From Cryobacterium glucosi (lineage in GTDB: Bacteria > Actinomycetota > Actinomycetes > Actinomycetales > Microbacteriaceae), in contig NZ_SOFS01000043.1 of assembly GCF_004402235.1 (NCBI RefSeq), forward strand, positions 168,397 through 203,426: a stretch of 35,030 nt of DNA. The letters run 5' to 3'. Positions 22,741 through 31,190 of this stretch are shown here, in pieces. The translations under genes and the position numbers were made by a program. The notes beneath the pieces were generated by a model. The model was not told the origin of the DNA. It did no database searches and saw only the letters and a list, made by a program, of their open reading frames with translations. Position 1 is the first letter of the stretch, and each line of letters opens with the position of its first letter.

Positions 22741-25700
22741 GGCTGGCTCGCTCTGGCGTAGGTCGTCGCCGTGAGAGACAGCCCGGAAAAGCCCGTATCG
22801 GCGGGCAGGGCGATCGAGGCGGCGAGCGCGGATGCCGGCGGAGAGTGGGCAGGACCCGCGTAGCCGGTCGTCGGCACCCCGGAGGCTGCGATCGGGGTGC
22901 GTGACGCGAGCGGAATGCGGAAATCGCTGACCGATTGCGGGGCGATGCTGTGCTCGAGATAGGCATGATCGACCCAGGCCAGGCTGCCGTCCGCTGCCGT
23001 ATAGGACACCAGGAGGTGCGGAACGGAGGCTTCCACCGTGCTGTCGTTGCGCAGCTCGCCGAGAACGGCGTAGCCGTCGACGGCCGAGCCGGTGAGCCGC
23101 AGGTGCTGCACTTGCAGGCCGCGCGCGCTCGCCCGCGGGGTCACGACGGCGCGGGCGTAGACGGCCACCGACGACACTGTCGCGCCGGCGGCGAGCACGA
23201 AGGGGGTGATCGTCTGAGGGTCGAACTCGACAGGGCCGTGGATATTGGAGGACGTGGCCGGTGCTGCGACGGTGACGCTTGTCGCGGAGGGGGGCGTCAC
23301 CGCCGTCGTGTCCTTGAGGCCGCCGTCGGCTTCGAGGCCGTAGTCGCCGGTACCGGCGATGCTCTGGAACTCGATCCGGAAGGGGCTCGTCGCTCCGGGC
23401 AGCAGCTTGTGAACGAGTACCTGGGCGGCATCCCAGCTGGCGAGCAGCGCGCCGTCCTGATCGCGCAGCTGCGCTTCGACGGTGACGTCTGCGGGGTCGA
23501 CGTCGGTGTTCGTCACCTCGCCGATCACGACCCAGCGACCGTTCACGAGCAGGGAGCTGACGTTGCCGAGGGTCAGCTCGGGCCGGTCGAGCACGTCCAT
23601 CGTGGAGGTTCCGTCCGAGCTGAGTGCGCGACGACCCTGGGAGAGGAAGCCGACGGCGGGTCGGCTGGTGAACTGGTCCGGCGGAGACGTCGCGTCTCCG
23701 GCGGGAAGGTCGATGAACCAGCCGGTCGGTTCCTGGATCAGGGTCACAGGGGTGATCACCCGATACGACTGCAGGGAGGTGAGATAGTCGAGGGTTGCGG
23801 TCATCACCTGCCTGCCCGGGGTGCTCGAGGCCGGCACTGCGGTGACGGATGCGAGCTTCGCGAAGGAGGCGACAAGGCCTCCGTCCCTGCCGAGTTCCTG
23901 CTGGTACACCGTGTAGTCCGGCCGGGTCGAGGGATCGAGCAGGGCGTATGCGGCGGCGAAGCGGCGGAAATCGAGGTGTCCGTAGTAGTCCTCGACGACT
24001 TCGGCAGCCGTGGGCTGGCGCGGCTTCGCCACTGCGAGGGCGCCGCCGGCAGCGACCATGACCAGCATCAGGGTCACGACGGCCGCCTGCCAGCGGCGGC
24101 GGCGCTTCCGGACCCGGGCGCGTGCCCGCGTGCGGAGGCGCGGCAGTGCCCCGCCCCAGGGCAGCCAGCCGCCGGCCGGGGGCGCGGGCTCCTCGGTGTG
24201 CGGGATGCGGTCGCTCGCCCCGGCGAGGGCGGCGTCGACGGCGCCGACGGCGCGGGTCACCGGGCTCGTGAGCTTCTTCAGTGCGGAGCGCAGGAGGCGG
24301 GCGGCCGTGCGGGGCGGGCGGGCGAGCATCCGTCGCAGCCTGGCCGGCACGACACGGCGCACGACGGCGCCGACGCCGGGCACCCGCGTGGGCGCTCCGA
24401 TCAGGGACCACACCATGAGCACAAGCGCCAGGGCGATGGAGGCGGGCGGGATCAGTCCCCACCACAGGCGCTCCCAGAGCGGTGCCTGGTGCGAGACCTC
24501 GTTCGTCGGCAGCGGGGCGACGTCGGAGCGTTCCCAGATTTCGATGCCGTTCTCGAGCGGACCGAGGTCGGTCCAGCCGCTCGCGTCGAGCAGCGGGGAG
24601 TAGAAGGCATCGTTGCTGAAGACGTATTTGAGCGAGTACCGGCCGGGCACCGCCAGGAACTGTTGCAGGCTCCCGATCCCGGGCACACCGGAGTACTTCG
24701 CGCCCTCGAGGCGCTCGATCGGCCGGGACGTCAGCTCGGGCAGCTGCCGGGCAGAGTGATAGTCGCCGTCGACGGTTCCGGCGGTCATATTGGTACCGAG
24801 CCAGGCCATCTGGTCGCCGAATCCCAGTGTGAGGTACCGCCACTGGGAGTGCTGATCCTTGTTCATGAAGGTCGTGATCGGGGTGACGTCGATCGGGGCA
24901 GGCTGGAATGCCCGGTACTGCGTGAGGTTCGCCGCGTAGAGGGTCGTGGTGAGGTGTGCGGCCAGCAGCAGGCCCGGAAGGACCACCGAGAGCGTGCGCC
25001 CGACATGCGCGAGCAGCCAGGCTCGGATCGAACCGTTCGTGACGCTCGACACGAACTGACCGACGAGCGGCAGGATGGAGATGGTCGCCCAGAACGTGAA
25101 GCGGTCGAGTGTGAGGATGTCGTACGCGCCGCCCAGGAGGATCTTGGGAAATGGCGTGGTGCCGCCGGTGCCGAGGAACGCGAGCACGCCGAGGGAGAGG
25201 GTGAGCGGCCACGCCTTGCCCGCCATGCCGCGAATCAATGCGTATGGCAGCACAAGCAGCGTCGTGCCCCAGGGGATCAGCCAGAAGACCAGGCCGGCGT
25301 TGACATTGACCAGGAAACTGTCGCGGCTGGCGTGCGGGATGGAGACCTGGGTGATCGGGTCGCTCTTGGAGTACAGCCAGTACGGAAGGACGACGCAGAG
25401 CAGGGCAGTGACCACCAGCGCCCCGAGGATCCCGGTCCGCACGAGGGAGGGCATCACCCGGCGGATCCGGCGGGCGATCAGCGGCCAGAGCAGCCGGAAG
25501 CTGAACCGCGGCGGGTGTCCGTCCTTTTCGCCGGCGAGCGGGGTGCGCACGGCGAACACGAGTGCCCCGAGCAGGACGGGCCCGAGGAAGAAGAGCGATC
25601 CGAACAGGGTCGTGACATGGTGGCAGGCCGTGGTGGCCATGATGCAGCCGACCCCGGCGAGCAGGGCCTTCCGGTTGCCGGTGCGCACCCAGGTATTCGC

Positions 25701-26258
25701 GAAGGGCAGCCCGTTGAGCAGGAACCCGAGCGAGAGCGTGGTGGGAAGCTGGCCGAAGACGTGCACGGTTTCAGCGATGGACGACGCCAGCACCAGGGCG
25801 ATGGCCGCCCAGCCTGCTGAGGTGCGGTTGACCCAGATGCCGCTCCAGCGGTAGACCCCGATGGTGAGGTTGAGGAGGGCGAAGACCTGCACGACGACGA
25901 AGCCGGGGCGCAACCCGATGATCTTGCTCAGGGCCGCGATCATGAAGTGGCCGCCCGGCGGGTAGCTCAGGGTAGAGAACCCGGTGTACCAGCGGGTGTC
26001 CCAGCTCGAGAACCAGTCTCTGGCGTAGTGGTCGGCGAAGAAGATGTGCACGTAGGCGTCGTAGGTGCGCTGGTAACTTCCGGCGAGCAGCAAAGAGCCG
26101 TGGAACACGAGCACGAGGATGAGCGCGATGAAGAGCAGGCGGTGGCGGCGCACGAAGCCCTTGCGCGAGCGCCCGTCCGGCGCTTCTTCCGGCCGGTGCA
26201 CCCTCGCCTTCTCCGCTGCCGGAACGGGGACCGGGGCCGGCTCCGTCACCAGGGTCAT
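22737..26258 (-). CDS. Large GT-C-like (PTPS_related/YfhO-type) membrane protein with extracytoplasmic domains
   Basis: The 1173-residue protein begins with a cytoplasmic tail, then a helix (about 41-60) and a first outside loop with TYDAYVHIFFADHYARDW, whose acidic residues (Asp67, His71, Asp76) fit GT-C transferases and the PTPS_related membrane family. About a dozen membrane helices follow up to about residue 665. After a long basic linker a further helix (about 722-742) leads to an NTF2-like domain (AEVVEDYYGHLDFRRFAAAY onwards) and two beta-rich modules. It could transfer or polymerise sugars from a lipid-linked donor on the outer face; this is inference. ATG 26258 overlaps the upstream stop as ATGA, and the stop overlaps the next GTG start. 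Confidence 0.65.
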   Translation of the reverse strand: MTLVTEPAPVPVPAAEKARVHRPEEAPDGRSRKGFVRRHRLLFIALILVLVFHGSLLLAGSYQRTYDAYVHIFFADHYARDWFSSWDTRWYTGFSTLSYPPGGHFMIAALSKIIGLRPGFVVVQVFALLNLTIGVYRWSGIWVNRTSAGWAAIALVLASSIAETVHVFGQLPTTLSLGFLLNGLPFANTWVRTGNRKALLAGVGCIMATTACHHVTTLFGSLFFLGPVLLGALVFAVRTPLAGEKDGHPPRFSFRLLWPLIARRIRRVMPSLVRTGILGALVVTALLCVVLPYWLYSKSDPITQVSIPHASRDSFLVNVNAGLVFWLIPWGTTLLVLPYALIRGMAGKAWPLTLSLGVLAFLGTGGTTPFPKILLGGAYDILTLDRFTFWATISILPLVGQFVSSVTNGSIRAWLLAHVGRTLSVVLPGLLLAAHLTTTLYAANLTQYRAFQPAPIDVTPITTFMNKDQHSQWRYLTLGFGDQMAWLGTNMTAGTVDGDYHSARQLPELTSRPIERLEGAKYSGVPGIGSLQQFLAVPGRYSLKYVFSNDAFYSPLLDASGWTDLGPLENGIEIWERSDVAPLPTNEVSHQAPLWERLWWGLIPPASIALALVLMVWSLIGAPTRVPGVGAVVRRVVPARLRRMLARPPRTAARLLRSALKKLTSPVTRAVGAVDAALAGASDRIPHTEEPAPPAGGWLPWGGALPRLRTRARARVRKRRRRWQAAVVTLMLVMVAAGGALAVAKPRQPTAAEVVEDYYGHLDFRRFAAAYALLDPSTRPDYTVYQQELGRDGGLVASFAKLASVTAVPASSTPGRQVMTATLDYLTSLQSYRVITPVTLIQEPTGWFIDLPAGDATSPPDQFTSRPAVGFLSQGRRALSSDGTSTMDVLDRPELTLGNVSSLLVNGRWVVIGEVTNTDVDPADVTVEAQLRDQDGALLASWDAAQVLVHKLLPGATSPFRIEFQSIAGTGDYGLEADGGLKDTTAVTPPSATSVTVAAPATSSNIHGPVEFDPQTITPFVLAAGATVSSVAVYARAVVTPRASARGLQVQHLRLTGSAVDGYAVLGELRNDSTVEASVPHLLVSYTAADGSLAWVDHAYLEHSIAPQSVSDFRIPLASRTPIAASGVPTTGYAGPAHSPPASALAASIALPADTGFSGLSLTATTYARASQP

Positions 26259-27400
26259 GGCGTCGGAGTCTCCGGCGACGAAGGACTCTGAGACGAAGGA
26301 CTCTGAGACGAAGGACTCTGAGACGAAGGACTCTGAGACGAAGGACTCTGGGACGACGGACTCTGCGACGACGGGAGGGCGAGGTCGACGACGAGGCGGC
26401 GGTGGTCGCTCCCCGCGCTCGTCTGGTCGGTCACGGCGACGACCGTGACCTGTTGGCTGACGAGCAGATGGTCGAGGCGCATCAGCGGAGGAACGACGCC
26501 GTCCCAGCGTGGCCAGGTCGCCCCGAAACCGCGGCCGGACTCCACGAAGGCGTCCCGCAGCCCGGTGGCGACGAGCCGCCGCAGCGGCGCATGGTCGAGG
26601 GTCGCGTTGAAATCGCCCGCGAGGATGAGGGTGCCGGTGTCGCTTGCCGCGATCCGGGCCAGCTCGGCGTACTGTCCCCGCCAGAGCACGGTGTTCTCCG
26701 AGGTGACGGGTGCTACCGCGTGCACATCGATGATCCGTACGAGTCCTGCGGGCGTGTGGATGCGCGCCTCGAGCATCGGGGACCCGGCTACGTCGATCGG
26801 GCCGCCGTCTTCGATCGGCAGGCGGGAGAAGATCGCCGAGCCATGGTATCCGGGGAGCGCGTCGAGGATCCGTTCCGGGTAGGCCGCCCAGAGCGGCGAG
26901 GCGGCGAGCGTGGCCAGGTGTTCGGGGGTGACCTCTTCGAGCACGATCACGTCGGCATCCGTCGCGACGAGCTCGCCGGCGAGGGTGGCGAGCTCGGTGT
27001 TGTCGAGGAGGACGTTGGCGCTGACGATCCGGAGCGGAGTGGCGCCGACGGGTGCCGTGCGCGGGCCGTTCCATCCGATGGCCGGAATCAGCAGGGTGGC
27101 CTGCACGACAACGAGGGCGAGCGCAACCGTGCCGAGGGCGAGTGGCCACCGGAGGCGGGCCGGCCCGTCGGAACGTCTGCGGGCCCGCCGGGCCCGTCGC
27201 ACGAGCACGATTCCCGTGCCCGCGAGCAGAGGATACGCCGGGAGGAGCAGCCACACCGTGATGCCCTGCACCCCGATCAGCAGTGGTTCGGTTTCACTGG
27301 ACAGCGCCCGGATCAGGGCGCTCGCGGTCATGCCGCCTGCTGCCAGCCAGCCGAGGCCGCACGCAGTCCTGGTCAGGGCACGCGTGACGCCGCGACTCAC
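26255..27400 (-). CDS. Membrane-anchored endonuclease/exonuclease/phosphatase (EEP) family protein
   Basis: The 381-residue protein has three N-terminal membrane helices (about 14-32, 40-67, 85-109) and an EEP domain. The domain shows Asn129 in RIVSANVL, Glu155-Glu156 in VIVLEEV, His227 in IDVHAV, Asp263-Asn265 in LAGDFNAT, Asp310-His311 in RLDHLL and Asp332-His333 in GSDHRRL, so all catalytic residues are present. Family members cut phosphodiesters in nucleic acids, lipids or inositol phosphates; membrane anchoring in a glycan operon favours a lipid or surface substrate, as inference. GTG 27400 overlaps the preceding stop as GTGA. The C-terminus ends in six or so SSQSP repeats from a 15-bp DNA repeat. 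Confidence 0.78.
   Translation of the reverse strand: MSRGVTRALTRTACGLGWLAAGGMTASALIRALSSETEPLLIGVQGITVWLLLPAYPLLAGTGIVLVRRARRARRRSDGPARLRWPLALGTVALALVVVQATLLIPAIGWNGPRTAPVGATPLRIVSANVLLDNTELATLAGELVATDADVIVLEEVTPEHLATLAASPLWAAYPERILDALPGYHGSAIFSRLPIEDGGPIDVAGSPMLEARIHTPAGLVRIIDVHAVAPVTSENTVLWRGQYAELARIAASDTGTLILAGDFNATLDHAPLRRLVATGLRDAFVESGRGFGATWPRWDGVVPPLMRLDHLLVSQQVTVVAVTDQTSAGSDHRRLVVDLALPSSQSPSSQSPSSQSPSSQSPSSQSPSSQSPSSPETPTP
26277..26366 (-). repeat. 15-bp coding tandem repeat (SSQSP tail)
   Basis: Six consecutive 15-bp units read GACGAAGGACTCTGA on the plus strand; the first four are perfect and the last two carry one or two changes. On the minus strand they encode SSQSP repeats at the end of the EEP-family protein. 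The unit keeps frame, so copy number can vary without truncation. The array ends 18 bp before the start codon of the next gene. Confidence 0.92.
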
Positions 27401-27786
27401 CGGTCCCTTTGGCGCGGCAGGATCGTCGCGAGGCACTCGGAGAGCGCGCGGGAGCTGATCGGCTTGATCAGGTGCCCATCGATCACGCTCGCGAGGTCGA
27501 GTCCGACAGAGGAATGTTCCACGATGCCGGTCACGAGTACGAAGAGCGGGCGAGCCGGCGCCGGTGGCAGCGCGTTCAGCAGGTCGACACCGGTGCCGCC
27601 CGGCATCGAGAAGTCGGAGAAGATCGCCGTGAAGGTGCCAGACCGGGCGAGCGCGATCGCCGGGGCGACATCGTCGGCCTCGGTGACGTCCCAGCCCGCC
27701 CTGCGCAACATATGGGAGAGGACGAGGCGGGACACGGTTTCGTCGTCGACGACCAGGGCCGTGTTGGACAGGGATTCGGCGGTCAT
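27397..27786 (-). CDS. Stand-alone response regulator receiver protein
   Basis: The 129-residue protein is a complete receiver domain and nothing else. Asp14-Asp15 (VVDDE) bind Mg, Asp58 in FSDFSMPGGTG is the phospho-acceptor, and Thr86 (LVTGI) and Lys108 (LIKPIS) complete the switch. It has no DNA-binding or enzymatic output, so it must act by protein contact or in a phosphorelay. It sits between the second STAS gene (9-bp gap) and the EEP-family gene (GTGA overlap), and a probable sensor kinase is divergent from the start of the operon. A role of linking that kinase to the partner-switching proteins is inference. Confidence 0.9.
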   Translation of the reverse strand: MTAESLSNTALVVDDETVSRLVLSHMLRRAGWDVTEADDVAPAIALARSGTFTAIFSDFSMPGGTGVDLLNALPPAPARPLFVLVTGIVEHSSVGLDLASVIDGHLIKPISSRALSECLATILPRQRDR

Positions 27787-27795
27787 GGCGCGGCC

Positions 27796-28164
27796 TCAGT
27801 CGTCCTGCTGCTGCGGCAGCATCCGGAAGATCTGGTCGAACTGGGTGAGCCGGAACACCCGCATCGCATTGTCCGAGTCCGGACGCACGAGTACAACGTC
27901 GCCACCGTGTGCCCGGCAGGAACGCCGCTGCCAGACGAGCACGGCGAGGCCGGCACTGTCCACGAAATCGACGGCAGCGAGGTCGAACACGATCTGGGGG
28001 CATCCGGCTATGTCGGACTCGTCGAGCCGGGCGCGCAGGTCGGATGCGGCGACGGCGTCGAGTTGACCGCCGAGCGTCACAACAGTGAGTCCGGCGGCCG
28101 GCGTCGCGACGCCGACCGTGAGGCCGCTGTCCCTCGATGTGCGGACGGTGTCTGGATCGATCAT
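27796..28164 (-). CDS. STAS-domain anti-sigma-factor antagonist (RsbV-like), second copy
   Basis: The 122-residue protein has a single STAS domain: LTVVTLGGQLDAVAASDLRAR, then VFDLAAVDFVDSAGLAVLVW, where Ser70 is the position phosphorylated by the partner kinase. In partner switching, the dephosphorylated form binds the RsbW-type kinase. Its start overlaps the stop of the RsbW-like gene as ATGA, which fits a kinase/antagonist pair made at a fixed ratio. Confidence 0.9.
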   Translation of the reverse strand: MIDPDTVRTSRDSGLTVGVATPAAGLTVVTLGGQLDAVAASDLRARLDESDIAGCPQIVFDLAAVDFVDSAGLAVLVWQRRSCRAHGGDVVLVRPDSDNAMRVFRLTQFDQIFRMLPQQQDD

Positions 28165-28619
28165 GGCTGGTGCTCATTTCCGGTCTTCTGGGAGTCGGCC
28201 GGCGGGGTGCGGTTGACGCGGAGGGTCCATCGGTTCCCGGCGTCGACCCGGCGGTAGTCGAGATCGTTGACGAGTTTGCGGACCAGCATGAGGCCGTATC
28301 CGCGTTCCTGGGGAACCCCGGCCACAGGGATCCTGACCCCGGCCGGGTCGAAGGGCAGGCCGGGATCGGTCACGCAGATCTCGACGACGGAATCGGTGAT
28401 TCCGGCGCTGAACCGGATCTCCGCAGCGACCGGCAGGCCGGCGTGGTCGATGATGTTCATCGCGACCTCGTGGACGGCGAGTTCCAGGCGTGCGGCGATC
28501 GCGCCGGCCTCATCGTCGGGGAGCTCGCCGAGCACCCCGTGCAGCCACGGACCGATCTTGCGGACCATCGCCGTTGTGCCCTCGATGACAAGCTCGGTCG
28601 GGTCAGCTGACGCGGTCAT
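28161..28619 (-). CDS. RsbW-like anti-sigma serine kinase (HATPase_c_2)
   Basis: The 152-residue protein is a GHKL kinase domain of RsbW size. Its N-box is Glu51-x-x-x-Asn55 in LAVHEVAMNIIDHA, the G1 box is VTDPGLPFDP (Asp85, Gly87), and the G2 region is ERGYGLMLVRKLVND (Gly107, Gly109). It would phosphorylate the STAS proteins on serine and bind an unknown target when they are phosphorylated. No sigma-factor gene is present in the window. The ATG at 28619 overlaps the end of the phosphatase gene by 17 nt; an in-frame ATG 20 codons upstream lies deep inside that gene and is not needed by the family. Confidence 0.9.
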   Translation of the reverse strand: MTASADPTELVIEGTTAMVRKIGPWLHGVLGELPDDEAGAIAARLELAVHEVAMNIIDHAGLPVAAEIRFSAGITDSVVEICVTDPGLPFDPAGVRIPVAGVPQERGYGLMLVRKLVNDLDYRRVDAGNRWTLRVNRTPPADSQKTGNEHQP

Positions 28620-30015
28620 GAATCGCCTCCACGGCTCGGAGGATGACGAGGGTGCGGTCATCGGAGGGCGGGGTTCCATCCGCGTGTCTTTTCACGGCAT
28701 CCAGAATATGGTGTCCGAGCCGCTCGGCGGACTCTCCCGGGAGCTCGGCACAGAGTTCGGCCAGACGGTCGTAGCCGAGCATCACCCCGCTGGAGTTCTC
28801 CTGTTCGGCGAGTCCGTCGGAACCGAGCACCAGTGCGTCGTTCCGCTGCAGGTCGAAGCGCACTGTCCGACCTCGTGGCTCGGGTAACACGCCGAGCGGT
28901 GGCATTGACGCCGGAATGAGCGTTATGATCCCGTCCAGGACGAGCATCACCGGGGAATGGCCGGCGTTGCACACGTGCAGGGCGCCCGTACTGGGCCGGT
29001 ATGCGCCGAGGGCGACGGTGATGAACAGTCCGACATCGTCGAGATAGTCGTAGAGTTCGATGCCCATCGCGCACATCGCCCCCGCAGGATCGTCTGCGTC
29101 GTGGGTGAGGAAGGCCACCCGGGCGGCGCTGACGGCACGCGTCATCACCATCGCCGCGGGAAGACCCTTTCCGGCGACGTCGCCCACGGTGAACCACAGC
29201 ACATCGCCCACCACGGCGAAGGCGAAGAAGTCCCCGCCGGCAAGGCTCGCCGGAATGGTGTCGGAGAACACCTCGACCCCGGAGAGGGTCGGCGCAGGCT
29301 GGGAGAAGACTGCCTGGGCAAGGCTTGATGCGACCTGGTGCTCGCGCTCGAAAGTGGCGCGCTTGATCTCGAGGAGATGCAGCCGGGTGAGCGCGAACTG
29401 CATGTCGGCGGCCGCAACCGCCGCCCTGACGAGGCGCAGGTCGCCCGTGGTGTAGACCGGTCCGTTCGTCCTGAGGAATGCGAGCGCGCGGATGCCCCCG
29501 CTCTGGTCGTTGAGGGGTGCGATCACAGCGTTCCCCTGGCCGACGAGTCTCGGCTCCGGGTCATCAGTACTCTTCGTCGCCTCGCGGATGACCTCCGTGA
29601 GCTCGGGCGAGTCCGAGGACGGCCCTCCCGTGGTGTGCACCAGGCGATCGTCGACCATCGCGACGAGGTCCGACGCGGTCAGTACCCTGGCTTGGTCGAG
29701 CAGGTCGCGAAGCGCCTCGGACCTGCCGAGGGTGCTCAGGTTCACCTGGGTGAGCGCCCGAAGGGCAATCAGGTGGTCCTGGCTTGTGATCAGGGCTTCC
29801 GTGACGTCGTCCTGGGCGGAGTAGATCCCGTGGATCGCACGGCGGATGGCGTTGGCTGCGTCGATGGCGTCGGGGGCCGCGTCCCCGGAGACGGTCCAGT
29901 CGGAACCGGGCGGTCGGTGGATCTCGCCGGCCCCGGCCGCCACAAGTAAGCGCTCGAGAGCGGCGTCGGCGAGGTCGCTCTCGATCAGGTGGGTTTCGGG
30001 GGAAGCGGGGGTCAT
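28603..30015 (-). CDS. GAF-SpoIIE (PP2C-type) serine phosphatase, RsbU-like
   Basis: The 470-residue protein has an N-terminal helical part (1-95), a GAF-like sensory domain (about 95-210: LLDQARVLTASDLVAMV, GNAVIAPLNDQSGGIRALAFL), a coiled linker (EIKRATFEREHQVASSLAQA) and a SpoIIE phosphatase domain (about 245-463). Metal-site aspartates are Asp262 (AGGDFF), Asp279 (GDVAGKG), Asp400 (LGSDGLAE) and Asp452-453 (SDDRT). It should dephosphorylate the STAS partners in response to a signal sensed by the GAF part. The first motif reads GGDFFAF where many relatives have GGDFYD. ATG 30015 overlaps the STAS stop as ATGA. Confidence 0.9.
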   Translation of the reverse strand: MTPASPETHLIESDLADAALERLLVAAGAGEIHRPPGSDWTVSGDAAPDAIDAANAIRRAIHGIYSAQDDVTEALITSQDHLIALRALTQVNLSTLGRSEALRDLLDQARVLTASDLVAMVDDRLVHTTGGPSSDSPELTEVIREATKSTDDPEPRLVGQGNAVIAPLNDQSGGIRALAFLRTNGPVYTTGDLRLVRAAVAAADMQFALTRLHLLEIKRATFEREHQVASSLAQAVFSQPAPTLSGVEVFSDTIPASLAGGDFFAFAVVGDVLWFTVGDVAGKGLPAAMVMTRAVSAARVAFLTHDADDPAGAMCAMGIELYDYLDDVGLFITVALGAYRPSTGALHVCNAGHSPVMLVLDGIITLIPASMPPLGVLPEPRGRTVRFDLQRNDALVLGSDGLAEQENSSGVMLGYDRLAELCAELPGESAERLGHHILDAVKRHADGTPPSDDRTLVILRAVEAIHDRVS

Positions 30016-30344
30016 GATGTGGTCGTGGTCGGGTCCGTCCGGGACTCCAGGGTGAAGACCTGCTGGAGTTCGGTCAGTTCGAGGATGATCCGGACAGGGT
30101 CGGAGACGTTCACGAGGATGACTTCGCCGCCGATTGCCTTGGCAGCCTTCTGCGAGCGCAACAGTTCGGCGAGGGCGCTCGAGTCGACGAACACGACGTT
30201 CGAGAGGTCGAGTCGCAGGGTCGCGTTCTCCGGTCGGATCAGGAGGTCGACGACGTTGCGGAAGTCCGCGGTCTCGTGGGCGTCGAAACGGCCGGCAAGG
30301 CTGACTGTCGTGTGGCCGATTCCGGATTCGGTGCGTATTCTCAT
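30012..30344 (-). CDS. STAS-domain anti-sigma-factor antagonist (RsbV-like), first copy
   Basis: The 110-residue STAS protein reads TTVSLAGRFDAHETADFRN, then RLDLSNVVFVDSSALAELL, with Ser55 or Ser56 as phospho-acceptor. It is clearly different from the second STAS protein 2 kb downstream, so the two are not a fresh duplication and may serve different partners. It follows the GT2 gene by 9 bp, with AGGAAA overlapping that gene's stop as ribosome binding site, and its stop overlaps the phosphatase start. Confidence 0.9.
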   Translation of the reverse strand: MRIRTESGIGHTTVSLAGRFDAHETADFRNVVDLLIRPENATLRLDLSNVVFVDSSALAELLRSQKAAKAIGGEVILVNVSDPVRIILELTELQQVFTLESRTDPTTTTS

Positions 30345-30353
30345 CGTGATTTC

Positions 30354-31190
30354 CTATTTGATCGATGCGACGGATGCGGGGGACGAGGCTCGCGAGACCG
30401 GTGAATGGCCGGTGACGGTGTACCCGCCGCGCAGGTCGTGGACCTTGATCTTGACGAGGTCGGCGACGAACTGCAGGCTCACCTTGGCGGCGTCGACCGT
30501 GGAACCGGGCGCGTCGATCCATTCGACGGGGACTTCGGCCGTGGTCAGCCCAAGACGCCCGGCGAGGTAGATCAACTCGAGATCGAAGGAGAACCCATCG
30601 ACGACCTGGAGGGTGAACAGCGACCGGGCCGCCGGGGCGGTGAAGAGCTTGAAGCCGCACTGCGTGTCCGCGATCTCGATACCGAACCCGACGGACACCA
30701 TCACGTGCAGGCCCCGGCTCAGGACCTTCCGCAGGGCGCTCTTTCCGCTCACCGCCGCGCCGGCGGCTGCCCGCGAGCCGACGACGACGTCGTAGCCGGC
30801 ATCGATCTTCGCCATGAGGTGGTCGAATTGCTCGATCGGCGTTGACTGGTCCGCGTCCGCGAACAGGATGAATTCACCGCGGGCCGCGAGCATTCCCCTG
30901 CGGACGGCGTCGCCCTTTCCGGTGTTCTTGGCGGCGACGAGCACGGTCATGTTCGGAAAGCGCAGGTCCTGCAGGAGGGAGACTGTCGTGTCCGTGGAGC
31001 CGTCGTCGGCGATGATCAACTCCCAGGGCTCGCCCCTCGAACACATGTGGGTGGCGATTGCACCGACAGTCGGCAGGATTCGCCACTCCTCGTTGTATGC
31101 CGGAATGACGACCGAGACGCGCGGCGGCACAGTCGACTTCTCGGTGACCCACTTGCGATAGGCCTGGTAGGTGCCGGTTTCCGCGGTCAT
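30354..31190 (-). CDS. GT2 glycosyltransferase, polyprenyl-phosphate glycosyl transferase type
   Basis: The 278-residue protein is a DPM1/Alg5-like GT2: SVVIPAYNEE at 26-35, IIADDGSTD with Asp62-Asp63, NTGKGDAVRRGM, and the metal-binding DADQ motif at 112-115. It continues VVVGSRA, then ADTQCGFKLF and DGFSFDLELIYLA, which are typical of dolichyl/polyprenyl-phosphate sugar synthases. It probably loads a hexose on undecaprenyl phosphate at the inner membrane face, supplying the donor for the GT-C-like protein in the same operon. There are no membrane helices. The start overlaps the flippase stop as ATGA. Confidence 0.88.
   Translation of the reverse strand: MTAETGTYQAYRKWVTEKSTVPPRVSVVIPAYNEEWRILPTVGAIATHMCSRGEPWELIIADDGSTDTTVSLLQDLRFPNMTVLVAAKNTGKGDAVRRGMLAARGEFILFADADQSTPIEQFDHLMAKIDAGYDVVVGSRAAAGAAVSGKSALRKVLSRGLHVMVSVGFGIEIADTQCGFKLFTAPAARSLFTLQVVDGFSFDLELIYLAGRLGLTTAEVPVEWIDAPGSTVDAAKVSLQFVADLVKIKVHDLRGGYTVTGHSPVSRASSPASVASIK

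Noticed and set aside
19538..22774. Plus-strand open frame of 1078 codons
   Set aside because: It is antisense to two well-supported minus-strand genes. Its composition is rich in Arg, Gly and Ala with no recognisable motif, as expected for a shadow frame in high-GC DNA.
21472..25212. Extending the Ig-like gene to its full open frame (1246 codons)
   Set aside because: Upstream of 22740 the frame overlaps the GT-C-like gene and reads as Arg/Pro-rich noise; the GTGA overlap and signal peptide at 22740 give a better start.
22935..25820. Plus-strand open frame of 961 codons
   Set aside because: It lies antisense to the GT-C-like membrane gene, shows no domain, and has the Arg/Gly/Glu-rich composition of a shadow.
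26277..26366. CRISPR array
   Set aside because: The units are contiguous with no spacers and lie in a coding frame, so this is a tandem coding repeat.
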